Program-made: the position numbers and the translations under genes
The notes under the pieces: model-generated
Seen by the model: the letters and a program-made list of their open reading frames with translations, nothing else
Databases searched by the model: none
Told to the model about the DNA's origin: nothing
Source: Streptomyces cathayae
GTDB lineage: Bacteria > Actinomycetota > Actinomycetes > Streptomycetales > Streptomycetaceae
NCBI RefSeq assembly: GCF_029760955.1
Contig: NZ_CP121682.1
Location: 6,714,501 to 6,778,500, forward strand
DNA: 64,000 nucleotides
Direction: 5' to 3'
Shown here: piece by piece, positions 49,512 through 59,606 of the stretch
Numbering within the stretch: position 1 is the first letter of the stretch
Layout: the number at the start of each line of letters is the position of its first letter

Positions 49512-49715
49512 TCACCCGTCGTAGCCCGCGATCACGGTGCCGACCGGCTCCGCGTCCTTCTCGGCGAGGAACAGCGCCTCGGGATCGCGTGCGACCAGCC
49601 GCTCCACGCCGGCCCGGTCGTCACTGATGCTCGTGCCTTCGGCGGCGACCTTCCAGAAGGCCAGTAAGGTGTCCGGGTCCTCGGGCGTCGCGGCCCGTAT
49701 GCGCAGCCCGGTCAT
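49512..49715 (-). pseudogene. 5' part of a split GNAT acetyltransferase gene
   Basis: ATG 49715 opens MTGLRIRAATPEDPDTLLAF and SISDDRAGVERLVARDPEAL, and ends with GTVIAGYDG followed at once by a stop. The first half aligns with the intact GNAT at 40181-40600 up to exactly the point where the 3' piece at 39827-40135 begins. The breakpoints share CCGTCG (49516-49521 and 40131-40136). It is most simply the 5' half of a gene interrupted by the DNA between them. Confidence 0.8.
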
Positions 49716-49795
49716 GGGCCGGTCCCAGCACGCGGCACCGTCCGCGACACGGAATTCCACGATCCGGACGCCGGTGCGAAAGCCTCGCGCACGTG

Positions 49796-52360
49796 TCACT
49801 CGTGCGCGATCGCCTCCAGGACGTTCATCCGCGACGCGCGGAGGGCGGGCAGCAGCGCCGCGACGACGCCGATCACCGCCGCACCGATGACGACCGCCAC
49901 GATCGTGCCCCAGGGGATCGCGAGCGCGGTCATGCCCTGCAGCGCCAGCACCTGGTGCATGCAGACGCCCCACACCAGCCCCAGCACGAGACCCAGCACC
50001 GCGCCGAACACCGCGATCACCACCGACTCCAGCCGGATCATGCGACGCAGCTGCCGCCGGGACAGTCCGACGGCCCGCAGCAGCCCGATCTCCCGGGTGC
50101 GCTCCACCACCGACAGCGCCAGGGTGTTGACCACGCCGAGCACCGCGATGATGATCGCCAGCCCCAGCAGGGCGTAGACGAGGTACAGCAGGACCGCGAT
50201 CTGGTCGTGCACCAGATCCTTGTAGTCGGCCTGGTCCCGTGCCTGGACCTGCGGGTACGGGGCGAGAGTGGTCTCCAGCCGGTCACGGAGTTCATCCGCG
50301 CTCGTGCCGTCGGCGGCGTTCACGTACAGCGCGGAGTCCTGCCCGCCGGGCACGTACTTCTCGACCGTCGCGATACCGAGGAACAGTCCGCCCTGCACGC
50401 CGAAGCCCTCACCGCTCTCCATGTCGGTGAGGGCGCCCACGGTCAGCTCGGTGCGCCGCCCGCCCGGGAACTCGACGGGGATCGTGCTGCCCGTCCGGAC
50501 GCCGTGGTCCGCGGCGAATTTGGCGTCCATGGCGATACCGCCGTCGGCCAGTGCCGCCGCCGTGCCGCCGCTCGCGTAGGTGAGCCGGGCGACGTCGTCG
50601 ATCCGGTGGTCGTACCCGGCGGCGGTCGTCTCGATCCTCTTCCCGTCCGGCAGCCGCACCGCCACCGGCGCGAACCGCTGCCGTACGACGACGCCCACGC
50701 CCTCCGTGTGCCGCACCTTGTCGGTGACCTCCTGGGAGAACGGCAGGAAGTTGGCGTTCTGGACGACGAAATCGGCGCCCAGCGTCCTGTCGATCTGCTC
50801 GTCGAAGGAGCGGGACATGGAGGTGCCGGCCACCGACATGCCGCCGACCAGGGCGAGTCCCACCATCAGCGCGGCGGCGGTGGCACCCGTACGGCGGGGA
50901 TTGCGCAGGGCGTTGCGCTGGCTCATCCTCCCGACCGGTCCGAACAGGGCGGGGAAGGCCCCGCCCAGCACCCGGATCACCGGTCGCACCAGCAACGGAC
51001 CGGCGACGACGGCCGCGACCAGGGTCAGCACGACGCCCAGCCCCAGCAGGAACGCCGCCGGCGCCGTCTCGGCGGAGACGGCGCAGCCCGCCAGAGCGGC
51101 CGCGCCGAGCGCCCCGACGACGGAACCCGCCACCGCGCGGGTCCGCAACGGCCGGCCCACCCCGGCGATCTCGGCGTCGGCGAGGGCGGCCATCGGGGAC
51201 ACCTCCGCCGCGCGGCGGGCCGGAAGGTACGCCGCCACGAAGGTGACCCCGACCCCGACCCCGTACGCCATGACGGGCGTGCCCCACCCGACGACCATCT
51301 CCGTGGTGTTCAGGTTCATGCCGAAGACGCTCATCAGCCGGATCAGCCCGTGGGCGAGCCCGATACCGGCCGCCAGGCCCAGCGTCGAGCCGAACAGGCC
51401 GAGCAGCACCGCCTCGGTGAGCACCGACCGGCGCACCTGCCGCCGGTCGGCGCCGATCGCCCGCAGCAGCCCGAGTTCGCGGGTGCGCTGCGCGATCAGC
51501 ATCGAGAAGGTGTTGACGATCAGGAAGGTGCCGACGAGCACGGAGATGCCGGCGAAGCCGAGCATCACGTACTTGATCACGGCGAGGAACTCGCCCAGCT
51601 CGTCGGTGGCCGTGGCGGCCTGCTCGTCGGCCGTCTCCACCCGGTAGGTGCCGGCGCCGAGCGCCTCGGTGACACGGTGGTCGACCTCCTCGGCGGTCAC
51701 ACCCGGCTCCGCCTCGACGGCGATGCTCGTGGCCCGGTCCGCCGAGCCCAGCAGCTCGACGGCGGCGACCTCGGGATCGAGGAAGACGAGGGCCGAGCCC
51801 GGGTTGGGGGCGGTGAAGGCGGCGATCCCCACGATCTCGACGCGGAAGGTGCCCGGCTGAGCCTGCACCGACAGGGTGTCGCCGATCGCCACGTCCGCGG
51901 CGTCGGCGGTGTCCGCGTCCAGCACGGCCTCCCCGGCACCGCGCGGGGCGCGGCCGGAGGCCAGCTCCGCGACGCTGTGTTCGCCGGCGTACCAGGCCAT
52001 CGCACGCGTCGGTGCGCCGGTCGTCGGCCCCACCGGCTTGTCGCCGTCGACGACCGTGACGTTCCCGGCTCTGACGACCGGGCGGGCGGACTCGACCCCC
52101 TCGATCCCGGCCAGCCGCTCGGCGAGCGAGGCCGGCACGGTTCGGACCTGGCCGGTGGGCACCGCCGCTTCCAAGTCGTCCGGGGGCGCCACGGTCACGT
52201 CGGCGGAGGTGGAGGCGAAGAGCCGGTCGAAGGTGCGGGCGACGGTGTCGGAGAAGATCAGGCTGCCCGCGACGAACGCCACGGACAGGACGACGGCCAG
52301 CGCGGACAGCAGCAGCCGCCCCTTGTGCGAGAGGAAACTTCTGAGCGTCGCCTTCAGCAC
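49796..52360 (-). CDS. ABC transporter permease, FtsX/MacB type
   Basis: The 854-residue protein has an N-terminal helix ([21 protein letters not shown]), a large extracytoplasmic domain and FtsX-type membrane domains repeated twice ([69 protein letters not shown]). Such duplicated permeases work in lipoprotein, peptide or envelope-component export with an ATPase like the one encoded 4 bp upstream. The substrate is not predicted. Confidence 0.93.
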   Translation of the reverse strand: MLKATLRSFLSHKGRLLLSALAVVLSVAFVAGSLIFSDTVARTFDRLFASTSADVTVAPPDDLEAAVPTGQVRTVPASLAERLAGIEGVESARPVVRAGNVTVVDGDKPVGPTTGAPTRAMAWYAGEHSVAELASGRAPRGAGEAVLDADTADAADVAIGDTLSVQAQPGTFRVEIVGIAAFTAPNPGSALVFLDPEVAAVELLGSADRATSIAVEAEPGVTAEEVDHRVTEALGAGTYRVETADEQAATATDELGEFLAVIKYVMLGFAGISVLVGTFLIVNTFSMLIAQRTRELGLLRAIGADRRQVRRSVLTEAVLLGLFGSTLGLAAGIGLAHGLIRLMSVFGMNLNTTEMVVGWGTPVMAYGVGVGVTFVAAYLPARRAAEVSPMAALADAEIAGVGRPLRTRAVAGSVVGALGAAALAGCAVSAETAPAAFLLGLGVVLTLVAAVVAGPLLVRPVIRVLGGAFPALFGPVGRMSQRNALRNPRRTGATAAALMVGLALVGGMSVAGTSMSRSFDEQIDRTLGADFVVQNANFLPFSQEVTDKVRHTEGVGVVVRQRFAPVAVRLPDGKRIETTAAGYDHRIDDVARLTYASGGTAAALADGGIAMDAKFAADHGVRTGSTIPVEFPGGRRTELTVGALTDMESGEGFGVQGGLFLGIATVEKYVPGGQDSALYVNAADGTSADELRDRLETTLAPYPQVQARDQADYKDLVHDQIAVLLYLVYALLGLAIIIAVLGVVNTLALSVVERTREIGLLRAVGLSRRQLRRMIRLESVVIAVFGAVLGLVLGLVWGVCMHQVLALQGMTALAIPWGTIVAVVIGAAVIGVVAALLPALRASRMNVLEAIAHE

Positions 52361-52364
52361 GGTC

Positions 52365-53225
52365 TCAGCCCTTGCCGGGGACCGACTCGTCGGGCCGCCC
52401 GGCCCCGTCGCCGACGAGGCCGGGAGCGGGGCCGTCGTCGTCGCTCTGGGCGCGGAGCACGTCGAACCGCTTCATCCGCTCCAGCACCGCCTCCGCCGTG
52501 GGCCGACGCATCTCGTCGACGATCCGGCCGTCCGCCAGGAACAGCACCAGATCGGAGTGGGAGGCGGCGCCCGGGTCGTGCGTGACCATCACCACGGTCT
52601 GGTTCAGCCGGTCGACGGCCTCACGCAGAAAGCCGAGCACCTCCAGACCGGCGCGCGAGTCGAGGTTGCCGGTCGGCTCGTCCGCGAAGATCAGCTCGGG
52701 CCGGGAGGCCAGCGCCCGCGCGCAGGCCACGCGCTGCTGCTGGCCGCCGGAGAGCTGGGCCGGCCGGTGCTTCAGCCGGTTCCGCAGGCCGAGCGTGTCG
52801 ATGACCTGGTCCAGCCACCTCTCGTCGGGCTTCCGGCCCGCGATGTCCATAGGGAGAGTGATGTTCTCCAGCGCGTTCAGCGTAGGAATGAGATTGAACG
52901 ACTGGAACATGAACCCGACCCGGTCCCGGCGCAGGCGGGTCAGCTCACGGTCCTTCAGCCCGGTGATCTCGGTGTCGCCGAGCCATACCTGTCCGGCCGA
53001 AACGTTGTCGAGTCCGGCCAGGCAGTGCATCAGGGTCGACTTCCCGGACCCCGAGGGACCCATCACCGCGGTGAACCGGCCGCGCGCGATGGCCACGTCC
53101 ACCGAGTCCAGGGCGAGCACGGTCGTCTCGCCGGATCCGTACGCCTTGGTCAGGCCGCGCGCGCGGGCCGCGATTCCGTCCGCCGACGCGAGGCCGGGGG
53201 AGTGCTCCGCAGCAGGTGTGGACAA
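52365..53225 (-). CDS. ABC transporter ATP-binding protein, MacB/LolD type
   Basis: The 286-residue ATPase has Walker A ([14 protein letters not shown]), Q-loop [10 protein letters not shown], signature [16 protein letters not shown] and Walker [21 protein letters not shown] lies 5 nt before a TTG codon at 53225, which fixes that unusual start. The permease gene follows after 4 bp. Repeated palindromes upstream of the gene suggest control by a dedicated regulator not present in the window. Confidence 0.93.
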   Translation of the reverse strand: MSTPAAEHSPGLASADGIAARARGLTKAYGSGETTVLALDSVDVAIARGRFTAVMGPSGSGKSTLMHCLAGLDNVSAGQVWLGDTEITGLKDRELTRLRRDRVGFMFQSFNLIPTLNALENITLPMDIAGRKPDERWLDQVIDTLGLRNRLKHRPAQLSGGQQQRVACARALASRPELIFADEPTGNLDSRAGLEVLGFLREAVDRLNQTVVMVTHDPGAASHSDLVLFLADGRIVDEMRRPTAEAVLERMKRFDVLRAQSDDDGPAPGLVGDGAGRPDESVPGKG

Positions 53226-53276
53226 GGCCGCCTCCTTCGTCTGGAGATGTAGAGAGCGATGCAGAGATACCGCGGT

Positions 53277-53340
53277 GTGGATATGCCGACAGTGGATATG
53301 CCGGCATACGGGCAGGTGGGGATCTGCGTATGCGGGCATC
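53277..53340. promoter_or_regulatory. Repeated operator-like palindromes upstream of the ABC transporter
   Basis: GTGGATATGCCG occurs at 53277-53288 and 53292-53303, 15 bp apart. The second runs into the perfect palindrome TATGCCGGCATA (53297-53308). A third related site, TATGCGGGCATC, lies at 53329-53340. They sit 50-115 bp upstream of the TTG start of the ATPase gene. Confidence 0.65.
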
Positions 53341-53466
53341 GGACCGTGCCGAGGCGTCTGCCGCACCCGAGGCTAGTGTGACCCGCTCCGCACCAAATAT
53401 CCCCCGCAGGTGCACCATCACCCCATATCGCTGTAAGGGGCACGTTTTACGGCGGCACTTGCCGGT

Positions 53467-53486
53467 GCTAGCGCATCGGCGCTAGC
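53467..53486. promoter_or_regulatory. Perfect palindromic operator upstream of the toxin-antitoxin pair
   Basis: GCTAGCGC-ATCG-GCGCTAGC (8-4-8, no mismatch) lies 8 nt before the antitoxin start codon, the usual place for autoregulation by a ribbon-helix-helix antitoxin. Confidence 0.75.
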
Positions 53487-53494
53487 TTCGAGGC

Positions 53495-53773
53495 ATGGCG
53501 AAGACCCAGCTGAACGTACGCGTGGACGAGGGCACCGCCCGAGCGGCGCGGGAGCGCGCACTGGCCCGCGGGATGAGCGTCAACCGCTACATCGAGGAAC
53601 TGGTCCGGCAGGACGCCGGTGAGGTCGGCCACACCTTCGTGGAGGCCGCCGCCGACTTCATGAAGCAGTACGAGAGCGTCTTCGCCGAGGAGTTCGACGG
53701 AACCTCGCCCGCGCGGGCGATGCCGGGAGCGGGGGAGAAGAACCCCGAAGGCCCGAGCGAAGGTCGCCGCTGA
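53495..53773 (+). CDS. Ribbon-helix-helix antitoxin-like protein
   Basis: The 92-residue protein begins KTQLNVRVDEGTARAARERALARGMSVNRYIEELV, a CopG/MetJ-type ribbon-helix-helix DNA-binding domain. A helical region (HTFVEAAADFMKQYESVFAEEF) that could wrap a toxin follows, then a disordered tail. A perfect palindrome just upstream is its probable operator. It is immediately followed by a Fic-like toxin gene. Confidence 0.88.
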   Translation: MAKTQLNVRVDEGTARAARERALARGMSVNRYIEELVRQDAGEVGHTFVEAAADFMKQYESVFAEEFDGTSPARAMPGAGEKNPEGPSEGRR

Positions 53774-53777
53774 TCCC

Positions 53778-54152
53778 TTGGACGGTCTGCGCATCGACCT
53801 CGCCTGGCTGCTGATGCTCGCCGAACGGCAGACTCCGGGGGACCCCCAGGTCACCGACTGGGGAGCCCTCGTCGCCGCCGTCGCCCGTCACGAGGCCGAG
53901 ATATTCGACGTCCCCGTCTACGGCAGCCCGCAGGCCCGTGCCGCCGCGCTGCTCCAGCTGCTGCTCCACGTGCCCGCGCTGGAACGCTCCAACGCCCTGT
54001 TCGCCTCCGCCGTCGCGTACGCCTACCTCGTCGCCAGCGGTCTGAAGGTCGTCACCTCGCCGGAGCAGGTGCGCGATCTGGCCCGGCTGGTCAAGAACGG
54101 CGAGGCGTCCGTGGACGACATCGCCGCCGAGTTGCGCCGCTGGAGCGAGTGA
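53778..54152 (+). CDS. Fic/Doc-like toxin-component protein with degenerate motif
   Basis: The 124-residue protein corresponds to the Streptomyces fic-family toxin component. The helix-loop that normally reads HxFx(D/E)GNxR is LLLHVPALERSNALFASAVAYAYL here, so the His is kept but the DGN phosphate-binding residues are not. AMP- or phosphate-transfer activity is therefore doubtful. It starts with TTG 4 bp after the antitoxin gene and ends directly against the convergent methyltransferase gene. Confidence 0.72.
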   Translation: MDGLRIDLAWLLMLAERQTPGDPQVTDWGALVAAVARHEAEIFDVPVYGSPQARAAALLQLLLHVPALERSNALFASAVAYAYLVASGLKVVTSPEQVRDLARLVKNGEASVDDIAAELRRWSE

Positions 54153-54857
54153 TCAGCTCCGGCCGGTCGGCGCGCCGCCCGCCGCATCGGTCGTCGGCCG
54201 CCACGCGGTGCCCAGCACGCAGTACGACGTCGGCAGCTTCGGGCCGCTCTCCGGCATCAGCGTCCGCCGGTACGGGCCGAGTTCGAACCCCGCCTTCCGC
54301 AACGCGCCCACCGGGTCGCGCGCCACATGGCAGCCCCCGGCGAGCGGCGGCCACACCGTCCGGTCCAGGGCGCGCTGGGTGAGGCGCATGACCCGGCCGC
54401 CGCCCCGGCCGTGCTCGAAGAACCGCACCTCACCGCCCGGCCGCAGCACCCGCCGGAGTTCCGCGAGCGCCCGCGGCAGGTCCCGCACACTGCACAGCAC
54501 CAGGGAGACCACCGCCGCGTCGAACCCCCCGCTCTCGACCGGCAGCGCCTCCGCCGCACCCGGCGCGACCTCCACCGGGACGCGGGCGCGCAGGGCGGCC
54601 TCCACGGCCAGCCGGCGCAGCACCCGTTCCGGCTCGACGGCGACGACCTCCGAGACGGTGCCCGGGTAGTGCGCGAAGTTGAGGCCGTTGCCGGCGCCGA
54701 CCTCGATCACCCGGCCCGACAGCCCGTCGAGCAGTCTGTGGCGCACCGCGGCCATGCCCCCGCGGGTCTCCGCGGTGACACTGAGCCGGGCGTAGCAGCG
54801 GGCGAACAACGGATGGCGCACGGGATCCCGCGCCACCTTCGCGGAACCGGCGGACAT
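54153..54857 (-). CDS. Class I SAM-dependent methyltransferase (UbiE-like)
   Basis: The 234-residue protein has motif I VIEVGAGNGLNFAHYP, an acidic strand VVAVEPE, FDAAVVSLVLCSVRDLPRAL (motif II region) and the post-motif RVLRPGGEVRFFEH. It belongs to the Methyltransf_11/UbiE-like group. GGGAGGTG precedes ATG 54857. The substrate cannot be inferred. The stop abuts the end of the convergent toxin gene. Confidence 0.9.
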   Translation of the reverse strand: MSAGSAKVARDPVRHPLFARCYARLSVTAETRGGMAAVRHRLLDGLSGRVIEVGAGNGLNFAHYPGTVSEVVAVEPERVLRRLAVEAALRARVPVEVAPGAAEALPVESGGFDAAVVSLVLCSVRDLPRALAELRRVLRPGGEVRFFEHGRGGGRVMRLTQRALDRTVWPPLAGGCHVARDPVGALRKAGFELGPYRRTLMPESGPKLPTSYCVLGTAWRPTTDAAGGAPTGRS

Positions 54858-54893
54858 GGGGCACCTCCCTGCCGTGAGGAAACCGGGAAGCCC

Positions 54894-54903
54894 GGGGGGG
54901 GGG
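54894..54903. repeat. Homopolymeric G10 tract
   Basis: Ten consecutive Gs lie about 40 bp upstream of the methyltransferase start. Tracts of this length are prone to slippage, and also to sequencing error. Confidence 0.8.
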
Positions 54904-55006
54904 CGAGGACTCCGTCCCCGGACCGGCCTTACCGCGATTGTCCCCCGCGGAGCCACCCCGCATCCCACCGACGCATCCCCCGACGCATCCCTCGACAGGA
55001 GTTCCG

Positions 55007-55738
55007 CTACGTCCTTTGCCCCCGGCGTGCCTCCCGCACCTGGAACGCCTCCGCGTCCCAGGTGCCGTCCAGCCGGGGCGCGAGCCAGTGCGGTGCCGCG
55101 GTCCGGAAGCCGGCCGGGGCGAGGGCGGCCGCCCCTTCCGGCACCGCGCCCAGCAGCGGGACCCCCGTCACGTCCGGCAGGTCCTGCAGGTTGCAGCGCG
55201 AGGCCAGATCGGGCTCGGCGGGCCAGCTGCCGATCACCACACCCGCCGGGGCGAGCCCGCGCGAGCGCAGGTGGCCCGCCGTCAGCTCCGCGACGTTCAG
55301 GGTGCCCAGGCCCGCCGACACCACCACCAGGACCGGTGCCGCCAGCAGTGCCGCCGCGTCCGCGAGCGTCCCGCCGGCCGCGTCGAACCGTACGAGCAGT
55401 CCGCCGGCGCCCTCCACCAGTACCAGGTCGTGCTCGGTGGCCAGCTTGGCGGCCGCCTCGGCCACCTCGTGCGGATGCACCGGTGCCCGGCCGGCCCGGC
55501 GGGCGGCTGTGGCGGGCGCCAAGGGCTCCGGGTACCGGGCGATCTCGGTGGCCGTGACGGCACCGGCGAGCCGGGTGATCTCCTCGGCGTCTCCGGGTTC
55601 GCCCGGCGCCACACCCGTCTGCGCCGCCTTCAGCACGGCCACCGACCGGCCCGCCGCCAGCGCCGTCGCGGCGAGAGCCGCCGTCACCACCGTCTTGCCG
55701 ACCTCGGTGCCCGTGCCCGTGATCACCAGTACCGGCAT
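55007..55738 (-). CDS. bioD: Dethiobiotin synthase
   Basis: The 243-residue protein has the P-loop [18 protein letters not shown], the catalytic Lys region AVLKAAQTG, and [14 protein letters not shown]. It makes dethiobiotin from 7,8-diaminopelargonate, CO2 and ATP. It is the last gene of the bioB-bioA-bioD operon, starting 1 bp after the bioA stop, so it is translationally coupled. It has a short C-terminal extension ([17 protein letters not shown]). Confidence 0.95.
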   Translation of the reverse strand: MPVLVITGTGTEVGKTVVTAALAATALAAGRSVAVLKAAQTGVAPGEPGDAEEITRLAGAVTATEIARYPEPLAPATAARRAGRAPVHPHEVAEAAAKLATEHDLVLVEGAGGLLVRFDAAGGTLADAAALLAAPVLVVVSAGLGTLNVAELTAGHLRSRGLAPAGVVIGSWPAEPDLASRCNLQDLPDVTGVPLLGAVPEGAAALAPAGFRTAAPHWLAPRLDGTWDAEAFQVREARRGQRT

Positions 55739-55739
55739 G

Positions 55740-57029
55740 TCATCCTTCCTGCGTGGCCGCAGCCGCAGCGCACACCGCGCGGGCGATCCGGGCCACGTCG
55801 GTGTCACCGGTGACGTACGGCGGCATGGTGTAGATCAGATCGCGGAACGGCCGCAACCACACGCCCTCGCGCACCGCGGCCCGCGTGGCCGCCTCCATGT
55901 CCACGGCGTGATCGAGCTGGACGACGCCGATGGCGCCGAGGACCCGCACGTCACGGACGCCCGGCAGGTCCGCCGCCGGGCTCAGCCCGTCCCGCAGGCC
56001 CGACTCGATCCGCTTGACCTCCGCGCGCCAGTCCTGTCCGAGCAGCAGCTCGATCGAGGCGCAGGCCACGGCCGCCGCCAGCGGATTGCCCATGAAGGTC
56101 GGACCGTGCGCCAGCACCGGTACCTCGCCGCGCGAGATGCCGTCGGCCACCCGCGCGGTGCACAGCGTCGCCGCCATGGTCAGATAGCCGCCGGTCAGCG
56201 CCTTGCCGACACACATCACATCCGGGGTCACGGCCGCGTGCTCCGCCGCGAACAGCGCGCCGGTGCGCCCGAACCCGGTCGCGATCTCGTCGAACACCAG
56301 CAGCACGTCGTGCGCGTCGCACGCCTCGCGCAGCACCCGCAGGTACGCGGGGGAGTGGAAGCGCATCCCGCCCGCGCCCTGCACCACCGGCTCCACGATC
56401 ACCGCGGCCAATTCCCCGGCGTGCCGCCCGATCAGCTCCCGCAGGTGGTCGGCGTACGCCTCCTCGTACTCCGCGGGCGGGGCCTCGGCGAACACCTGCT
56501 CCGGCAGGACCCCGGTCCACAGCTCGTGCATCCCGCCCTCGGGATCGCAGACCGACATCGGCTGCCAGGTGTCACCGTGGTAGCCGCCCCGCCAGGTCAG
56601 CAGCCGCCGCTTCTCGGGACGCCCGAGCGAACGCCAGTACTGCAGGCACATCTTGACGGCGACCTCGACGGACACCGAGCCGGAGTCGGCGAGGAAGACA
56701 TGCTCCAGCCCCTCGGGCGACATGTCGACTAGGAGTTTCGCCAGCCGGACGGCGGGTTCGTGGGTGAGCCCGCCGAACATCACATGGCTCATGCGCCCGA
56801 GCTGGTCGGTCGCGGCCTCGTTCAGCACCGGGTGGTTGTAGCCGTGGATCGCCGACCACCAGGAGGCCATCCCGTCGACCAGCTCGCCCGAGCCGTCGGC
56901 GAGCCGGAGCCGCACCCCGGCCGCCGACTCCACGACCAGCGGCTCCCCGCGCCCCGGCATGGGCCCGTACGGGTGCCAGACGTGCCGCCGGTCCAGCTCG
57001 AGCAACTCGGACACGGACCGCTCAGGCAT
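55740..57029 (-). CDS. bioA: Adenosylmethionine-8-amino-7-oxononanoate aminotransferase
   Basis: The 429-residue class-III aminotransferase shows [27 protein letters not shown], the cofactor Asp in [15 protein letters not shown] and the PLP Lys in [11 protein letters not shown]. It is the DAPA-forming enzyme of biotin synthesis. ATG 57029 overlaps the end of bioB by 8 bp and lacks its own ribosome site, so it depends on bioB translation. Confidence 0.96.
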   Translation of the reverse strand: MPERSVSELLELDRRHVWHPYGPMPGRGEPLVVESAAGVRLRLADGSGELVDGMASWWSAIHGYNHPVLNEAATDQLGRMSHVMFGGLTHEPAVRLAKLLVDMSPEGLEHVFLADSGSVSVEVAVKMCLQYWRSLGRPEKRRLLTWRGGYHGDTWQPMSVCDPEGGMHELWTGVLPEQVFAEAPPAEYEEAYADHLRELIGRHAGELAAVIVEPVVQGAGGMRFHSPAYLRVLREACDAHDVLLVFDEIATGFGRTGALFAAEHAAVTPDVMCVGKALTGGYLTMAATLCTARVADGISRGEVPVLAHGPTFMGNPLAAAVACASIELLLGQDWRAEVKRIESGLRDGLSPAADLPGVRDVRVLGAIGVVQLDHAVDMEAATRAAVREGVWLRPFRDLIYTMPPYVTGDTDVARIARAVCAAAAATQEG

Positions 57030-58248
57030 TGGGAGCGAGATCCGTTCCGGCGCCCCGGCGGCGGACCGCGACGAGATCGGTACGCGGCCCGTCGGCCCGA
57101 CCGGCCCCCTCCGCGGCGGTCCCGGCACCCGCGGGCGCCTCCGCCTGCGCACACCCGCCGGAGGACGAGGTGCCCGCGCAGGCACCGGCACCCGCGGGTG
57201 CCGTACCGCAGACACCGCCGCCGTCGTGCGACCCGCACCCGCCCGTCCGGTGCTCGGGCAGGGTCACCTGGTCGGTGCCCTCCACCTCGAACCCGGCGTC
57301 CGCGATCATCTCCAGGTCGGCCCGCCCCGCCTGGCCCTCGCTGGTGAGGTAGTCGCCCAGGAAGATCGAGTTGGCCAGGTGCAGTGCGAGCGGCTGCATC
57401 GTGCGCAGGTGCACCTCCCGGCCGCCCGCGATCCGCACCTCGACGTCCGGGCACACGAACCGCACCATCGCCAGGATCCTGAGGCACCGCTGCGGGGTGA
57501 GGTTCCACTCCTCGGCGAGCGGCGTGCCCTCGAACGGGATCAGGAAGTTCACCGGGACCGAGTCGGGGTCCAGCTCGCGCAGTGCGAACACCACGTCGAC
57601 CAGATCCGTGTCGCTCTCACCCATGCCGGCGATCAGCCCGGAGCAGGCGGACAGGCCGGCCGCGTGCGCCTTGTGCACGGTGTCCACCCGGTCGGCGTAC
57701 GTGTGCGTCGTGGTGATGTCCCCGTAGGTGGCCTCGGAGGTGTTCAGATTGTGGTTGTAGGCGTCCGCCCCCGCCTCGCGCAGCCGCTCCGCCTGGCCGT
57801 CGGAGAGCAGACCGAGACAGGCGCACACCTCGACGCCCTCGTTGCCCTCCTTGATCGCCTTGATGGTGTCGGAGACCCGGTCCACGTCACGGTCGGTCGG
57901 GCCCCGGCCGCTGGCCACCAGACACACCCGCTTGGCGCCGCCCGCCAGTCCGGCCGCGGCCGCCTCCGAGGCCTGCTCCGGCTTGAGCCAGGTGTACTTG
58001 AGGATGTCGGCCTTGGAACCGAGCCGCTGGGAACAGTAGGAGCAGTCCTCCGGGCACAGGCCCGACTTGAGGTTAACCAGATAGTTGAGTTTCACCCGTC
58101 GGCCGAACCAGTGCCGCCGCACCTTCCCGGCCGCGGTCACCACGTCGAGCAGGTCGTCGTCGGACGTCCCGAGGACGGCCAGCGCTTCCTCGCGGGTCGG
58201 CGTCTCGCGCCGCAGCCCCTTGTCCACCAGCGTGTTCAGCAGGTTCAT
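57022..58248 (-). CDS. bioB: Biotin synthase with long Cys/Ala/Gly-rich C-terminal tail
   Basis: The 408-residue radical-SAM enzyme carries the [10 protein letters not shown] cluster motif (CxxxCxxC), [12 protein letters not shown] and [11 protein letters not shown], plus the second-cluster Arg region. The enzyme core ends near residue 335 ([13 protein letters not shown]). A tail of about 70 residues follows, with several Cys ([23 protein letters not shown]), absent from E. coli BioB. It is the first gene of bioBAD, and divergent from bioF. Confidence 0.96.
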   Translation of the reverse strand: MNLLNTLVDKGLRRETPTREEALAVLGTSDDDLLDVVTAAGKVRRHWFGRRVKLNYLVNLKSGLCPEDCSYCSQRLGSKADILKYTWLKPEQASEAAAAGLAGGAKRVCLVASGRGPTDRDVDRVSDTIKAIKEGNEGVEVCACLGLLSDGQAERLREAGADAYNHNLNTSEATYGDITTTHTYADRVDTVHKAHAAGLSACSGLIAGMGESDTDLVDVVFALRELDPDSVPVNFLIPFEGTPLAEEWNLTPQRCLRILAMVRFVCPDVEVRIAGGREVHLRTMQPLALHLANSIFLGDYLTSEGQAGRADLEMIADAGFEVEGTDQVTLPEHRTGGCGSHDGGGVCGTAPAGAGACAGTSSSGGCAQAEAPAGAGTAAEGAGRADGPRTDLVAVRRRGAGTDLAPNA

Positions 58249-58315
58249 GAGAGCCGATCCTGTCCTATTCGACCGCCGTGGCCAAGGAGGGTCCGTACAA
58301 CAGAGGCGCTTCCGG

Positions 58316-58333
58316 GTGTGGGTATGGCCACAC
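58316..58333. promoter_or_regulatory. Candidate operator between bioB and bioF
   Basis: GTGTGG-GTATGG-CCACAC is a perfect 6-6-6 inverted repeat in the 146-bp divergent promoter region of the two biotin transcripts. A biotin-responsive repressor site is inferred from position only; it does not match the BioR or mycobacterial BioQ consensus as I know them. Confidence 0.5.
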
Positions 58334-58394
58334 AAGGGCCCGCCGGCCACCCCGCTAAGGTCTGTGCACTGCCTACAAGAGCCCCGGAGGACCC

Positions 58395-59519
58395 ATGGCG
58401 TTCGGCTGGATCGGCGAACAGGCGGAGCTGCGGCGCCGGGCCGGACTCGTACGGACCCTGCGCCCGCGGGCCGCCGACACACCGCTCCTCGACCTGGCGA
58501 GCAACGACTACCTGGGCCTGGCCCGTCATCCGGAGGTCACCGAGGGCGCGGCACGGGCCGCGCGGACCTGGGGCGGCGGGGCGACCGGGTCCCGGCTCGT
58601 CACCGGCACCACCGAACTGCACACCGCGCTGGAACGCGAACTGGCGGACTTCTGCGGCTTCGAGGCGGCCCTCGTCTTCTCCTCCGGCTACGCGGCCAAC
58701 CTGGCCGCCGTCACCGCGCTGGCCCCGCACGGCTCGCTGATCGTGTCCGACGCGGGCAACCACGCCTCGCTGATCGACGGCTGCCGGCTGGCCCGCGGCG
58801 GGACGCGGGTCGCGGCGCACGCCGACCCGGACGCCGTACGCAAGGCGTTGGACGGGCACGACGGGCCGGCCGTCATGGTGTCCGACACGGTCTTCTCGGT
58901 CGACGGGGACGCCGCCCCGCTCACCGCGCTGGCCGCGGCCTGCCGGGAACACGGCGCGGGACTGGTGCTCGACGACGCCCACGGCCTCGGGGTGCTCGGC
59001 GGCGGACGCGGCGCCCCGCACGCGGCCGGACTCGCCGGCGCCGACGACGTCGTCGCGACGGTCACGCTGTCCAAGTCGCTCGGCAGCCAGGGCGGGGCGG
59101 TGCTGGGACCGGCACGGGTCGTCGAACACCTCGTCAACGTGGCCCGGACGTTCATCTTCGACACGGGCCTCGCCCCCGCGGCCGCCGGCGCCGCACTGTC
59201 GGCGCTCCGGCTGCTGCGCCGGGAGCCCGCGCGTGCCGCACGGGCGGGCGAGGTGGCGCGCGAACTGCACGGACGGCTGACGGCCGCGGGTCTTCACGCG
59301 GTGCGTCCCGACGCCGCGGTCGTCTCCGTGCGTGCCCCGTCCCCGGAGCAGGCCGTGCGATGGGCGGCCGACTGCCGGGCGGCCGGCCTGTCCGTGGGCT
59401 GCTTCCGTCCTCCTTCCGTGCCCGACGGCATCTCACGGCTCAGACTGACCGCCCGCGCGGACCTGTCCGGGGCCGAGATCGAACGCGCTGTACAGGTGGT
59501 CGGCGAGACGCGGCCATGA
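58395..59519 (+). CDS. bioF: 8-amino-7-oxononanoate synthase
   Basis: The 374-residue alpha-oxoamine synthase shows [32 protein letters not shown], the [13 protein letters not shown]sp and the PLP lysine in [12 protein letters not shown]. It condenses pimeloyl-ACP/CoA with alanine in the first committed step of biotin-ring synthesis. ATG 58395 follows GGAGG at 4-5 nt. It is divergent from bioBAD, so both transcripts may share control. Confidence 0.95.
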   Translation: MAFGWIGEQAELRRRAGLVRTLRPRAADTPLLDLASNDYLGLARHPEVTEGAARAARTWGGGATGSRLVTGTTELHTALERELADFCGFEAALVFSSGYAANLAAVTALAPHGSLIVSDAGNHASLIDGCRLARGGTRVAAHADPDAVRKALDGHDGPAVMVSDTVFSVDGDAAPLTALAAACREHGAGLVLDDAHGLGVLGGGRGAPHAAGLAGADDVVATVTLSKSLGSQGGAVLGPARVVEHLVNVARTFIFDTGLAPAAAGAALSALRLLRREPARAARAGEVARELHGRLTAAGLHAVRPDAAVVSVRAPSPEQAVRWAADCRAAGLSVGCFRPPSVPDGISRLRLTARADLSGAEIERAVQVVGETRP

Positions 59520-59606
59520 GTCGGCGGGGCACGGCCGTGGGTCGCTCGGCAGCGGACGGTTCGGGCGGTGGTGCCGGGCGGGCGGTCGGGCCGGCGGTGC
59601 CGCCGG

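Noticed and set aside
39827..49715. Integrative element with its own integrase
   Set aside because: No tyrosine or serine recombinase, excision gene or tRNA attachment site was found; only transposase remnants are visible.
49793..52585. 930-codon open frame on the plus strand
   Set aside because: It runs antisense to the FtsX-type permease, with an Arg/His/Asp/Gln low-complexity product and no recognisable motif.
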